64,000 nt of DNA from Oscillospiraceae bacterium (GTDB lineage: Bacteria > Bacillota > Clostridia > Oscillospirales > Ruminococcaceae), in assembly GCA_025757845.1 (NCBI GenBank), contig CP107211.1, positions 2,850,267 through 2,914,266 of the forward strand, in the 5' to 3' direction. This document shows, piece after piece, positions 41,866 to 50,833 of this stretch; positions within the stretch are counted from its first letter, which is position 1, and the number at the start of each line of letters is the position of its first letter. The notes under the pieces are model-generated. The model was not told the origin of the DNA, did not search any database, and saw nothing but the letters and a program-made list of their open reading frames with translations. A program made the position numbers and the translations under genes.

Positions 41866-42534
41866 TCAAAACATGCTCTCGTCCTTGTAACGGCCGGTGC
41901 GCACGAACTGCACCCACTCGGCCACGTTCACCGCGTGGTCGCCGATGCGTTCCAGATATTTGATCACCATCAGCAGGTCCAGCGCAGCGTCCACCTTAGC
42001 GGGGTCGGCTGCGATCTCCTGCGCGAGGGTGTGCTTGATGGCATTGAAGTCAAAGTCCACGGCGTCGTCGGCCGCAATGACCTTGCGGGCGGCCAGCTCG
42101 TCCTCCGCGGTCAGTGCCGCCATGGCGTCCTGGATCATCTGGTATGCCTTGCGGCCCATGGCAATGGCCTGGCTCACCGCCGGGTCGCCCTCCTTGCGCA
42201 CGGTGACCAGATGCGGGATGATCTCGGCAATGTCCGAAGCATGGTCGCCGATGCGCTCAATGTCGGTGACCACCTTCATGGCGGTGGAGATGCGGCGCAG
42301 GTCACCGGCCACCGGCTGCTGGCGCAGCAGCAGGGTCATGCAGCGGTGCTCGATGTCCCGCTCCATGTTGTTGATGCGGCTGTCGCCCTTCACGATCTTC
42401 TGGGCGGCTTCGGCATCGGCGGTGCACAGTGCTTCCAGAGCGGCCTCCACGGCCTCGGCAGAGTTGCTGCCCATCTCCACCAGCGCCGCCTTGAGGGCTT
42501 CCAGATCGGTGTCGTACTGTTTGCGGATGCTCAT
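41866..42534 (-). CDS. phoU: Phosphate signalling protein PhoU
   Basis: A 222-aa cytosolic protein linking Pst transport activity to the phosphate two-component system. It has two PhoU helical repeats, each with the metal-binding E/DxxxD motif: TDIERIGDHASDIAE (about 90-104) and YLERIGDHAVNVAEW (about 194-208). It is the last gene of pstSCAB-phoU, 18 bases after pstB, in the classical order. No phoR-phoP pair is present in the window. Confidence 0.96.
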   Translation of the reverse strand: MSIRKQYDTDLEALKAALVEMGSNSAEAVEAALEALCTADAEAAQKIVKGDSRINNMERDIEHRCMTLLLRQQPVAGDLRRISTAMKVVTDIERIGDHASDIAEIIPHLVTVRKEGDPAVSQAIAMGRKAYQMIQDAMAALTAEDELAARKVIAADDAVDFDFNAIKHTLAQEIAADPAKVDAALDLLMVIKYLERIGDHAVNVAEWVQFVRTGRYKDESMF

Positions 42535-42552
42535 TGGTCTTTCCTCCTCGAT

Positions 42553-43320
42553 TTAACCGAACCGGCCGGAGATGTAATCTTCGGTGCGCTTGTCCTGCGG
42601 GGCGCTGAAGATCTGGTTGGTGGGGCCCACCTCCACCAGCTCGCCCAGCAGGAAGAAGGCCGTGCGGTCGCTGATACGGGCAGCCTGCTGCATGTTGTGG
42701 GTGACGATGACCACCGTGTAGTTCTTTTTCAGCGCACTCATCAGCTCTTCCACCTTCATGGTGGAGCCGGGGTCTAGGGCGCTGGTGGGCTCGTCCATCA
42801 GCAGCACTTCGGGCTTGACCGCCAGGGCGCGGGCGATGCACAGGCGCTGCTGCTGGCCGCCGGACAGGCCCAGGGCGCTCTTTTTCAGGCGATCCTTCAC
42901 CTCATCCCACAGGGCCGCACCCCGCAGGGAGCTTTCCACCAGCTCATCCAGTTCTGCCTTATTGCGCACACCGTGGAGCCTGGGGCCGTAGGTGATGTTG
43001 TCGTAGATGCTCATGGGGAAGGGGTTCGCCTTCTGGAACACCATACCCACCCGGCGGCGCAGGTCGGTGAGCTCCATGTCCCGGGCAAAGATATCCTGGC
43101 CCTTCAGCCGCACCTCCCCCTGGATGCGGACCCCGGGCACCAGGTCGTTCATGCGGTTCAGGGTCTTTAAAAAGGTGGACTTGCCGCAGCCGGAGGGGCC
43201 GATGAGGGCCGTGATCTCCCGCTCGCCCACGTCCAGCGAGATATGTTTCAGCGCCTTGAAGTCGCCGTACCAGAGGTTCAGGTTTTTTGCCGAGATGACC
43301 GGCATCGTTGTGCTTTCCAT
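42553..43320 (-). CDS. pstB: Phosphate ABC transporter ATPase
   Basis: A 255-aa ABC ATPase. Walker [21 protein letters not shown], signature [16 protein letters not shown], Walker [13 protein letters not shown] and switch His in [13 protein letters not shown] are intact. [13 protein letters not shown] and [11 protein letters not shown] are PstB-specific phrases. It powers phosphate import with PstA and PstC. An internal ATG (MPVISAKNL) five codons later is an alternative start. Confidence 0.97.
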   Translation of the reverse strand: MESTTMPVISAKNLNLWYGDFKALKHISLDVGEREITALIGPSGCGKSTFLKTLNRMNDLVPGVRIQGEVRLKGQDIFARDMELTDLRRRVGMVFQKANPFPMSIYDNITYGPRLHGVRNKAELDELVESSLRGAALWDEVKDRLKKSALGLSGGQQQRLCIARALAVKPEVLLMDEPTSALDPGSTMKVEELMSALKKNYTVVIVTHNMQQAARISDRTAFFLLGELVEVGPTNQIFSAPQDKRTEDYISGRFG

Positions 43321-43337
43321 AGCATACCTCTTTATTT

Positions 43338-44195
43338 TTACTGTTTCTGTTTCAGTTTTGCTTTGGCCAGCCGGGCCGCCAGATTGATGACCAGCACCAG
43401 CACCAGCAGCACGGCACCGATGGCCCAGGCGGAGGCAAAATCGCCGTCCTCAAAGGCTCGCAGGTACAGCAGCACCGACAGGGTGGCACCGTTGGAGGTG
43501 TAGGCCTTGACCACACCCTTGGCGATTACTTCCGCCGCACCGGCGGTGAACAGCAGCGCGGCGCTCTCGCCCACGATACGGCCCACGGCCAGGATGCAGC
43601 CGGTGACGATGCCGTCGATGCTGCAGGGCAGCACGATGGTGCGGATGATGTGCCACTTACCGGCACCCAGACCCAGCGCACCCTCGCGGTAGCCCTGGGG
43701 CACCGTTTTTAGGGATTCCTGGGTGGTGCGGATGATGGTGGGCAGGTTCATGACCACCAGCGTCAGGCTGCCGGACAAAAGGCAGGTCTGGAAGCCCAGC
43801 GCCTGGCTGAACACCAGCATGCCCACCAGACCATAGAGGATGCTGGGGATGCCGGCCAGCGTCTCGTTGGTGAACTCGATCACCTCGATCAGACGGCGGT
43901 TGGAGGCGTATTCAGTCAGGTAGACCGCCGCACCCACACCCAGCGGCAGCACGATGAGCAGGGTCAGCAGGATGACGTACAGCGTGTTGAGGATGGCCGG
44001 CAGGATGCCGTCGGTGCCTTTCAGCACGCTGGCCGTGGTGGTGAGGAAGTTCCAGCTGATGTGCGGCACACCGCGCACCAGCACCATGCCCAGGATGCCC
44101 GCCGCCAGCGCCATCACCAGCAGGGCAGCCGCCCACACCAGCACCGTCATCACACGGTTCCATGCCCGGCGGGAGGGCGAAAACCCGTTATGCAT
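43338..44195 (-). CDS. pstA: Phosphate ABC transporter permease
   Basis: A 285-aa inner-membrane permease with six predicted helices. The PstA-specific [20 protein letters not shown] and the ABC-coupling loop [20 protein letters not shown] are visible. The start overlaps the end of pstC by eight bases. It forms the channel with PstC. Confidence 0.96.
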   Translation of the reverse strand: MHNGFSPSRRAWNRVMTVLVWAAALLVMALAAGILGMVLVRGVPHISWNFLTTTASVLKGTDGILPAILNTLYVILLTLLIVLPLGVGAAVYLTEYASNRRLIEVIEFTNETLAGIPSILYGLVGMLVFSQALGFQTCLLSGSLTLVVMNLPTIIRTTQESLKTVPQGYREGALGLGAGKWHIIRTIVLPCSIDGIVTGCILAVGRIVGESAALLFTAGAAEVIAKGVVKAYTSNGATLSVLLYLRAFEDGDFASAWAIGAVLLVLVLVINLAARLAKAKLKQKQ

Positions 44196-45099
44196 CGCGG
44201 TCGCCTCCCTTCAGCACCACGTTGAGCACCACATTGATGATCATGATGAACCCGAACAGCACCAGAGCAATGCTGAACAGCGCCTGCCGCTGCAGGCCGC
44301 CGGCGTAGCTCATTTCCTTGGCAATGGCCGTGGTCAGGAAGGTGACGCTGCGGAACACGCTGTCCGGCATGTTGGGGCTGTTGCCGGCCACCATCATTAC
44401 CGCCATGGCCTCGCCGATGGCGCGGCCGATGCCCAGCACGATGCCGGCGGCAATGCCGCTTTTGGCAGCAGGTACACTGATCTTGAACCAGGTCTCGGTG
44501 TCGGTGGCACCCAGGGCCAGGCTGCCCTGCTCATATTCCGACGGCACGGCGTTGAGGGCCGTGACCGACACGGACACGATGCTGGGCAGGATCATGATGG
44601 ACAGCACCACGATGGCCGACAGCAGGCAGGCACCGGATGCCTTGCCAAAGGTCTTTGCCACGGCGGGCACCAGCACCTGCATGCCCAGCAGGCCGAACAC
44701 CACGCTGGGGATGCCGCTCAGCAGCTCAATGGCCGTGACCACCACCGTGCGCACCTTCGGGCCGGCCGCCTTGGACAGGAACACCGCCGTGAGCAGGCCG
44801 ATGGGCACACCGATGAGGGTGGCACCCAGCGTGCCGTACACACTGGACAGGATAAAGGGCAGGATGCCGAACTTCGGGTCGGCGGCGGTGGAGGCCCACT
44901 CGGTGCCAAGCAGGAACCGGAACAGGCCGATCTTGTGGATGGCCGGCACGCCGGAGAGGACCATGTACACCGTGATGAGCACCACGCAGCCCACCGCCAG
45001 CATGCCGCACAGGAAGAAGATGAAATTCATCATCGCTTCCAGCCAGTCGGCAGGGGTGCGGGGCAGCCGTACCCGAGCCAGATAGGATTTTTTGTTCAT
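44188..45099 (-). CDS. pstC: Phosphate ABC transporter permease
   Basis: A 303-aa inner-membrane permease with six predicted helices; the coupling loop reads EQGSLALGATDTETWFKISVP, and LLSGIPSVVFGLLGM is typical of PstC. It follows pstS after a 225-base gap filled by a structured element and overlaps pstA. Confidence 0.96.
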   Translation of the reverse strand: MNKKSYLARVRLPRTPADWLEAMMNFIFFLCGMLAVGCVVLITVYMVLSGVPAIHKIGLFRFLLGTEWASTAADPKFGILPFILSSVYGTLGATLIGVPIGLLTAVFLSKAAGPKVRTVVVTAIELLSGIPSVVFGLLGMQVLVPAVAKTFGKASGACLLSAIVVLSIMILPSIVSVSVTALNAVPSEYEQGSLALGATDTETWFKISVPAAKSGIAAGIVLGIGRAIGEAMAVMMVAGNSPNMPDSVFRSVTFLTTAIAKEMSYAGGLQRQALFSIALVLFGFIMIINVVLNVVLKGGDRDA

Positions 45100-45193
45100 A
45101 GCTGAAAACCTTTATAAAAGCCGCGTCGGCTCGCAGAAACGGCAGGCCAACGCGGTGGGCTAATTTTATCATTGTCCCCATCCTGTTTACCGG

Positions 45194-45312
45194 GTCAGTT
45201 CGGCCGGGAGTTTCACCAGCGAATGATCCGAGGGTGGGACCCTGTTGCCGTAGGCAATAGGGCGGGAGCTGGAAGCCCCGAATTTCGCGGGGGAACTCCC
45301 AGCCGGGCTGAC
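45194..45312 (-). ncRNA. Structured RNA element between pstS and pstC
   Basis: A rod-like fold is closed by GTCAG (45194-45198)/CTGAC (45308-45312), CGGC/GCCG and GGGAGTT (45206-45212)/AACTCCC (45294-45300). It encloses CCCTGTTGCC/GGCAATAGGG (45240-45262) and a GGGAGCTGGAAGCCCC...GGGG arm. The shape is symmetric enough to form on either strand. As part of the pst transcript it could protect the pstS mRNA end or reduce read-through, explaining a high PstS:PstC ratio. A free small RNA (the rod shape recalls 6S RNA) is also possible. No known family was matched. Confidence 0.5.
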
Positions 45313-45324
45313 TCTGAGCGCCTT

Positions 45325-46203
45325 TTACTCGTTCACGGGCACAGCGCCTGCGGTGCGGATGAGGTCGGCAGCGTCCTTGCTGGCGGCAAAGTCCATGAAG
45401 GCCTGTGCCTGCTCCGACAGGGCCACGCTCTTGTTGGTGACGAACACGAAGGGACGCTGGATCTTATAGCTGCCGTCCTTGACGGTAGCCTCGCTGCACT
45501 CCACGCCTTCCACGGTGACCATGGCCACGGTATTGCCCACAGCGGACAGGGAAGCGTAGCCGATGGCCAGAGGGTTGGCCTCCACAGCGCTGATGACAGC
45601 GCCGGTAGCGGTCAGCTCCTGTGCGTACTTGCAGCTGTCCTTCACGTCCACGATGCTCTCGAAGCCGTCGCGGGTGCCGGAACCGGCCTCACGGCCGATC
45701 AGCACGATCTCGCCGTCGTCGCCGCCGACCTCAGACCAGTTGGTGATCTCGCCGGTGAACATCTGCTTGAGCTGGCCCACGGTCAGATCCGCCACCTTGC
45801 TGTCCTTATTCACGATGATGGCGATGCCGTCCAGTGCCACGGTGGTGCCGTCCACATCGTTCTTCTCGTCGTCCTTCAGGGCACGGGAGGACAGGCCGAT
45901 GTCCAGGGTCTTGTCGGTGGCACCGGTGATGCCTGCGCCGGAACCGGTGGGGTCATAGCTGACGGTAACGCCCGGCTCCACCTCGGCAAAGCCTTCGGTC
46001 AGGGCAGCGATGACGTTCTTCATGGAAGTGGAACCGCCGGTGGCCACATTGCCGCTCAGGGTGCCGGCAGCAGCGCTCCCGGCAGCGGAAGAAGCGGTGG
46101 ATGCCGTAGCAGAAGAAGCGGAACCGCCGCAGGCGGTGAGGGCAGCAGCGGCTGCCACGGTACCACAAACGGCCAGGAACGAACGACGTGTGATCTTTTT
46201 CAT
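45325..46203 (-). CDS. pstS: Phosphate-binding lipoprotein
   Basis: A 292-aa substrate-binding lipoprotein of the Pst phosphate importer. The signal is KKITRRSFLAVCG with lipobox LTAC (Cys about residue 23), so it carries a twin-arginine motif, unusual for PstS. The mature protein has the phosphate-site loops TGGSTSMKNVIAAL, DPTGSGAGITGATDKTLDIG and REAGSGTRDGFESI. The ATG at 46203 has GGAGGA upstream. It is the first gene of the pst operon. Confidence 0.95.
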   Translation of the reverse strand: MKKITRRSFLAVCGTVAAAAALTACGGSASSATASTASSAAGSAAAGTLSGNVATGGSTSMKNVIAALTEGFAEVEPGVTVSYDPTGSGAGITGATDKTLDIGLSSRALKDDEKNDVDGTTVALDGIAIIVNKDSKVADLTVGQLKQMFTGEITNWSEVGGDDGEIVLIGREAGSGTRDGFESIVDVKDSCKYAQELTATGAVISAVEANPLAIGYASLSAVGNTVAMVTVEGVECSEATVKDGSYKIQRPFVFVTNKSVALSEQAQAFMDFAASKDAADLIRTAGAVPVNE

Positions 46204-46268
46204 TGTATTTTCCTCCGGGCCGGGCACCCGCCCGGCGTCTCTTATTGTGCTTCTGTGGGAACGGCCTT

Positions 46269-46376
46269 ATTGTAGCGCATTCCCGCCGGAGGCTGCGACC
46301 ATACACGGGCAAAATGCAGGTAAAACTTTGGGGGCCGGGCCCGGCTTTTGCAAGGAGCTTGTAAACTGACGGTGAA
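46269..46376 (-). promoter_or_regulatory. Promoter of the pst operon with possible Pho-box half-sites
   Basis: TACAAT -10 (46269-46274, minus strand) has no -35, as in activator-dependent Pho promoters. About 85 bases upstream TTCACC-N5-TTTACA (46360-46376) resembles PhoP half-sites with 11-base periodicity. The distance is longer than usual, so the site call is tentative. Confidence 0.4.
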
Positions 46377-46453
46377 AACCGTGGCATCTTTCTTTACATT
46401 GCCGGAAAAACTGCCCAAAACCACCCTTCTGCCCCTGGGCAGAACGGCAAAAA

Positions 46454-46485
46454 GCCCCGGGCACTCTTTCCAGAGTGCCCGGGGC
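46454..46485 (-). terminator. Terminator of the 46504-47034 gene
   Basis: Perfect 14-bp stem GCCCCGGGCACTCT / AGAGTGCCCGGGGC followed by TTTTTGCC on the minus strand. Confidence 0.92.
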
Positions 46486-46503
46486 AAAAGGTTCTTGATC
46501 CGA

Positions 46504-47034
46504 TCAGCCGACCGTCTTGGTGGCAACGTATCCGTCGCCCCGTTTTACCAGGTACAGCACACCCGTTATGTTGTTGATGGTAATGGTCAGGCAAGCAGGC
46601 TTTCCGCTCTGGTAGGCCTCTCGAGTGGCCACATCAGGGAAGCTCAGCTTCAGGTCCTTTTCCTTGGTGGCAAAGGGCTTGCCCAGCAGTGCATCGGAGA
46701 CCACCAGGGTTCCGGTGGGAGCCACCTGGTTCAGGTTAGAGCCACCGACCGTAGCGTTGAACATCCCCCGGTAGGGCACAGCCTGCGTACTGCTGCCGCT
46801 GTCGGAGAAGCGGATCTTCACGGTGCCGGTGATGGCACCTGCGTCGCCGCCCAGCTCAGCCCCCTGGTTCACGTTCAGGCCGTAAATGCTTACGTTGAAC
46901 ACGCCCAGCTGGACTGCGTTGTCCGGCAGCTCCTGGTCACCGCCGCAGCCCGTCAGCAGGCCAGACAGGGACACTGCTGCCGCAGCAGCCGCAGCCCCCT
47001 TCAGAAATGTGCGCCGAGTCATTTTTGTTGTCAT
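46504..47034 (-). CDS. Twin-arginine lipoprotein, five-member local family
   Basis: A 176-aa exported lipoprotein with Tat motif MTRRTFLKGAAAA and lipobox LLTGC (Cys at about residue 28). The mature domain is small and beta-rich (VQLGVFNVSIYGLNVNQGAE, GTLVVSDALLGKPFATKEKD). Signal peptide and domain size match the family at 12.8 and 16.1-18.1 kb. AAAAGGAGG lies just before the ATG at 47034. It is downstream of nagA and the GNAT gene and may be co-transcribed with them. A perfect CAGCAATTGCTG palindrome at 47053-47064 lies just upstream. Function unknown. Confidence 0.8.
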   Translation of the reverse strand: MTTKMTRRTFLKGAAAAAAAVSLSGLLTGCGGDQELPDNAVQLGVFNVSIYGLNVNQGAELGGDAGAITGTVKIRFSDSGSSTQAVPYRGMFNATVGGSNLNQVAPTGTLVVSDALLGKPFATKEKDLKLSFPDVATREAYQSGKPACLTITINNITGVLYLVKRGDGYVATKTVG

Positions 47035-47096
47035 AAGAAAAACCTCCTTTTCAGCAATTGCTGTTTTACCTTTGCGACCCTGCGTCGGGGTCTCTC

Positions 47097-47696
47097 TTAC
47101 AGGTGCAGGCCCCCATCCGGGGTATAGAACTGCACATACTTGCGCCACTGGCTCTCGCTGATGGTGCGTTTGTAGCAGCTCACCAGGGCGTCCAGCGCGT
47201 CCTTGTCGCTCAGCTCCAGCGCACCGGGGCAGGGCAACACCAGGATGCGGAACCATGCGTCAAACAGGTGCTCATAGTAGCCGGTGTCGCGGGCACCGCA
47301 CCGGGCGTAAAAGCCCAGGCGGCGCACGGCCATGGCCTCGTCCTCAGCCTTTTCGGGCATTTCGGCCTCAATGATGATGGCCTGTGCCCCGGCTTCGTAC
47401 TCCGGCAGGGCCGCCAGCAGCTTTGCGCCAAGGCCGCCCGCGCGGTAGGCGGGCACCACGGCAAAGTAGTCCAGCTGGCTGATGGCACTGCCATCCGGGC
47501 GCACCATGAGCAGGTAGGCGGCCAGCGTCTCCCCGTCAAACACGCCCCAGGTGTGGGCAAGGCCCTCGGCCTCGCTGGTCAGGATCATACTCAGCGGCTT
47601 GAGCTCCCCGGCGGGAAAGTCGCGGCGCATTTCCTGCAGATACACGTCGGTCAGCTCGCCGGGGGTCAGCAGCCGCCAGGTAAAGGTCTTGTTCAT
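47097..47696 (-). CDS. GNAT-family N-acetyltransferase
   Basis: A 199-aa acetyltransferase. The acetyl-CoA motif is VVPAYRAGGLGAKLLAAL (about 81-98), with RRLGFYARCGARDTGYYEH further on. The ATG at 47696 overlaps the nagA stop (ATGA), so it is translated with nagA. The link to amino-sugar metabolism is positional only; it could acetylate an amino sugar or be unrelated. Confidence 0.87.
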   Translation of the reverse strand: MNKTFTWRLLTPGELTDVYLQEMRRDFPAGELKPLSMILTSEAEGLAHTWGVFDGETLAAYLLMVRPDGSAISQLDYFAVVPAYRAGGLGAKLLAALPEYEAGAQAIIIEAEMPEKAEDEAMAVRRLGFYARCGARDTGYYEHLFDAWFRILVLPCPGALELSDKDALDALVSCYKRTISESQWRKYVQFYTPDGGLHL

Positions 47697-48820
47697 ACGA
47701 TGCGGGTCCCTTTCTGGATCACGGCCTTGATGTTCAGTTCCTTGTCGGCCAGGATCACGTTGCCGTAACGGCCGGCGGCGAGGCTGCCGTAGTCGTTGTC
47801 CACGCCGATGCTCCGGGCCGGATTCTCGCTGGCGGCGCGCACGGCGCTCTCCAGCGGCACGTTCATCTCCAGCACGGCACGCTTCATGCAGTCGTACAGG
47901 CAGGTGTTGCTGCCGGCAATGGTACCGGGCCGCTCGGTCAGGGTAGCGCGCGGGCCCTTGACCGTGACAGCCTGTCCGCCCAGACTGTACTGGCCGTCCG
48001 GCAGGCCGCAGGCCATCATGCTGTCGGCGATCAGGCACACATGGTCGGCCCCGAAGGTGTTGAAGGTGAACCGCACCATGGCCGGGTGGATGTGCACGTT
48101 GTCGGTGATGAGCTCCACCTCTGCGCCGTGCTCCAGTGCCGCAATGATGGGGCCGGGGGCACGGTGGGTGATGCCGGGCATGGCGTTGTACAGGTGGGTC
48201 ATGTGGGTGGCACCGGCCTCAAAGGCCTGCACGGCAGTGTCGTAGTCGGTGCAGGTGTGGGCAATGGAGATGCGCACCTCATTGTGGCATTCCTTGATGA
48301 AATCCAGGTTGCCCGGCTCTTCGGGGGCCACGTCCACCAGCTTGATCAGGCCGCCCGCGCGCTTCTGCAGGCGGCGGAACATCCCCGCGTCAGCACCCTG
48401 CACATACTCCGGGTTCTGGGCACCCACCTTCTTGGGGCTGATGAAGGGGCCTTCCATGTTGATGCCCACCAGATCTGCGCCCTTGCCGTTTTTGTGGGCG
48501 GCGGCGGCGTCCATCACATGGTTCAAAAACTCTTCCGGGTAGGTCATGGTGGCAGGACAGATGGCCAGCACGCCCTTGCTGGCCTCAAAGTCGGCCAGCG
48601 TCTGAATGGCCTCCTCGGTGCCGTCGCAGAAATCCTTGCCCATGGCCCCGTGGAAGTGGATGTCCACCAGACCCGGCAGGGCATACAGGCCCTCGGCGTC
48701 GATCACCTCTTCGCCCGCTTCCGGGGCGGCAAAGGGCACGATGCGCCCGTTGCGGATGAACAGCGTACCGCGCTCAAAGGTGTGGCGCGGCGTATAAACC
48801 AGTGCATTCTGAATGATCAT
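47693..48820 (-). CDS. nagA: N-acetylglucosamine-6-phosphate deacetylase
   Basis: A 375-aa amidohydrolase that removes acetate from GlcNAc-6-phosphate. Metal and active-site motifs: PGLVDIHFHGAMGKDF, GINMEGPFISPKKVGAQ, THLYNAMPGITHRAPG, DNVHIHPAM and IADSMMACGLPDGQY (catalytic Asp). GAGGTG precedes the ATG at 48820. It lies just downstream of a GlcNAc/glucose-type PTS gene; no nagB is seen in the window. Confidence 0.96.
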   Translation of the reverse strand: MIIQNALVYTPRHTFERGTLFIRNGRIVPFAAPEAGEEVIDAEGLYALPGLVDIHFHGAMGKDFCDGTEEAIQTLADFEASKGVLAICPATMTYPEEFLNHVMDAAAAHKNGKGADLVGINMEGPFISPKKVGAQNPEYVQGADAGMFRRLQKRAGGLIKLVDVAPEEPGNLDFIKECHNEVRISIAHTCTDYDTAVQAFEAGATHMTHLYNAMPGITHRAPGPIIAALEHGAEVELITDNVHIHPAMVRFTFNTFGADHVCLIADSMMACGLPDGQYSLGGQAVTVKGPRATLTERPGTIAGSNTCLYDCMKRAVLEMNVPLESAVRAASENPARSIGVDNDYGSLAAGRYGNVILADKELNIKAVIQKGTRIV

Positions 48821-48900
48821 GCAAAACACCTCGTTTTTCGTCAGCGGCCCGCCCGCTTCCACCGGTGCACAGCGGCCGGAGCGGGCAGCGCGTTTTTTTC

Positions 48901-48924
48901 AGTATAGCACGTTCCATTTTGGAA
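48901..48924 (-). promoter_or_regulatory. nagA promoter with palindromic operator candidate
   Basis: TATACT -10 (48901-48906, minus strand). The upstream spacer contains TTCCATTTTGGAA (48912-48924), a perfect 5+5 palindrome that would block polymerase when bound. The same TTCCA-N3-TGGAA is found before the LRR lipoprotein gene. Confidence 0.55.
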
Positions 48925-48944
48925 GAAAAGCAGTTTGTGTGAAC

Positions 48945-48990
48945 AAAAAAGCCGCCGGGAACGGGCGCTTTCTGCGCCCGCCCCCGGCGG
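48945..48990 (-). terminator. Terminator of the PTS gene
   Basis: CCGCCGGG...CGGGCGC / GCGCCCG...CCGGCGG stem and TTTTTT on the minus strand, between the PTS gene and nagA. Confidence 0.85.
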
Positions 48991-49045
48991 TGTCATGCGG
49001 AGGCAACCAGCCCTCCGCGCCTGTTTTGTTTTACTGAAGTGCCAG

Positions 49046-50513
49046 TTACAGCATCTTCTTCAGCTCGTCGTACACGAACTGGACCTTGGTGCCGATGATG
49101 ACCTGGCAAGCGTTCTTGCTGGGACGGATGACACCGGCAGCACCGGCAGCCTTGACAGCCTTCTCGTCAACCTTAGCGTTGTCGAGCACCTCAAAGCGCA
49201 GGCGGGTTGCGCAGTAGCCAACTTCCTTCACGTTCTCCTTGCCGCCGACAGCAGCCAGAACAGCAGAAGCGACTTCGGTGTAGTTGTTGTTGGCCAGAAC
49301 GACCTTCTTCTCAGCCTCTTCGTCGTCATCCTCACGACCGGGAGTCTTCAGGTCGAACTTGGTGATGGCGAAGTAGAACACGAAGTAGAACACCAGGAAT
49401 GCTGCGATGCCCAGAGGAATGATCATCCAAGTCTTAGCAGCTGCGGGCAGAGAAGCGGAGAACACCAGGTCGGTAGCGCCTGCGGAGAAGCAGAAGCCAG
49501 CACGGAAACCGGAGTAGTAGGTGATGATGGTGAAGATGCCGTACAGAGCAGCGTAGACAATGTACAGGGGGAAGCACAGGAACATGAAGCCGAACTCAAA
49601 CGGCTCGGTAACGCCGCAGACGAAGGCGCAGATTGCAGCGGACAGAACCAGACCGATAGCAGCCTTCTTGTTCTTGGCGGTCTTGACCATAGCTAGAGCA
49701 GCACCGGCAATACCGAACATCATGCAGGGGAAGAAGCCGGACATGTACATGCCCAGGCTCCAGCCCACATCTGCGCTGGTCTCGCCTGCCCAGAAGTGGG
49801 ACAGGTCGCCCAGGCCGATGGTGTCGAACCAGAACACGTTGTTCAGAGCGTGGTGCAGGCCGGTGGGGATCAGCAGACGGTTCAGGAAGGCGTAGATGCC
49901 AGCGCCGATACCGTCCATGCCAGCGATGCCGTTGCCGATGGCGACCAGTGCGTCGAAGATGACGGGCCAGACGAACAGCAGAACAACGGACACCAGAATG
50001 GAGATCACGCCGGTAGCAATGGCAACGAAACGCTTGCCGGAGAAGAATGCCAGCCAGTCAGGCAGCTGGGTATTCTTGAACTTGTTGTAGCAGGCAGCAC
50101 CCACAATAGCGGCCAGGATGCCGATGAAGGAGTTGCCGGCGACCTTCTGGAAGGCGATGTAGGTAGCGGTGCCCTCTTCCAGATGGCGCACCATGCCGAC
50201 CACGCCGGGGTTCAGCAGCTGCTGCATCATCAGGAAGCTGACCAGACCGGCCAGACCTGCGGTACCGTCGTTGTCGGCCAGGCCCACAGCGGCACCAATG
50301 GCGAACAGCCATGCCATGTTATCAATCAGAGCGCCGCCTGCCTTGACCAGCAGGAAGCCAACGGTGTATGCTGCACCGGAAGTCGGTGCACCGGGAACGC
50401 CCATAACGCCCGGAGCGAGGGCATAACCAAGACCCATCAGGATGCCGCAGATCGGCAAGCACAGCGACGGGAAGCATCAGTGCTTTGCCCAGTTTCTGGA
50501 GATACTTCATCAT
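49046..50513 (-). CDS. PTS N-acetylglucosamine/glucose-type EIICB, frameshifted near the 5' end
   Basis: A membrane PTS permease of about 488 residues if intact. The N terminus MKYLQKLGKALMLPVAVL is in one frame (start 50513 or 50510, AAGGAGG upstream) and the rest, PICGILMGLGYALAPGV onward, is in another. Comparing GCTGTGCTTGCCGATC with the expected CTG CCG ATC shows one extra base at about 50457-50458. EIIC motifs are GLHHALNNVFWFDTIG and CGVTEPFEFGFMF; EIIB has GYCATRLRFEV with the phospho-Cys. The neighbouring nagA points to GlcNAc as substrate. Either a sequencing error or a real inactivating or phase-variable mutation; the remaining frame is otherwise perfect. Confidence 0.85.
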
Positions 50514-50616
50514 AAAGCACATTCCTCCTTAAGAAATGTTTGTGTTTACAGACAGTCTCTGGTTGCAGACCGTCCATAATTCCGTAATAGAATATTAACA
50601 TACTTTTGCAAAAAAG

Positions 50617-50630
50617 GAAAGTCCTTTCCG
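50617..50630. promoter_or_regulatory. Palindrome upstream of the GlcNAc-type PTS gene
   Basis: GGAAAGTCCTTTCC is a perfect 14-base palindrome about 105 bases before the start codon. Candidate leftward promoter elements lie nearby but none is convincing. The rest of the 320-base gap between the PTS gene and prmA holds only the prmA promoter. Confidence 0.4.
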
Positions 50631-50762
50631 CGATAAATCTATCAAATTGCGTCAAAAGTCCTTATTTGCGTATTTTTGCGTGAACATTTTTTGGTTTTCG
50701 TGTACAATCCTCGGCTTTATGTTGAAAAATCTTTTCTTTTCTCCGGCATTTTGCCCAAAGGC

Positions 50763-50791
50763 TTGCATCCCAGACGGGAATCGGGTACTAT
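50763..50791 (+). promoter_or_regulatory. Promoter of prmA
   Basis: TTGCAT (50763-50768), 17-base spacer, TACTAT (50786-50791). Confidence 0.6.
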
Positions 50792-50833
50792 ACTAGTATA
50801 AGGAAACACAGAATTTTGAAGGAGGTTTTCCCC

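Noticed and set aside
44726..45181. A 151-codon frame over the start of pstC
   Set aside because: Out of frame with and overlapping pstC, whose start and membrane segments are clear; the extra frame is a GC-driven shadow.
45181..45312. SRP (4.5S) RNA, suggested by CTGTTTACCGGGTCAG
   Set aside because: The conserved GGTCCGGAAGGAAGCAGCC loop of SRP RNA is absent; only the flanking bases look similar.
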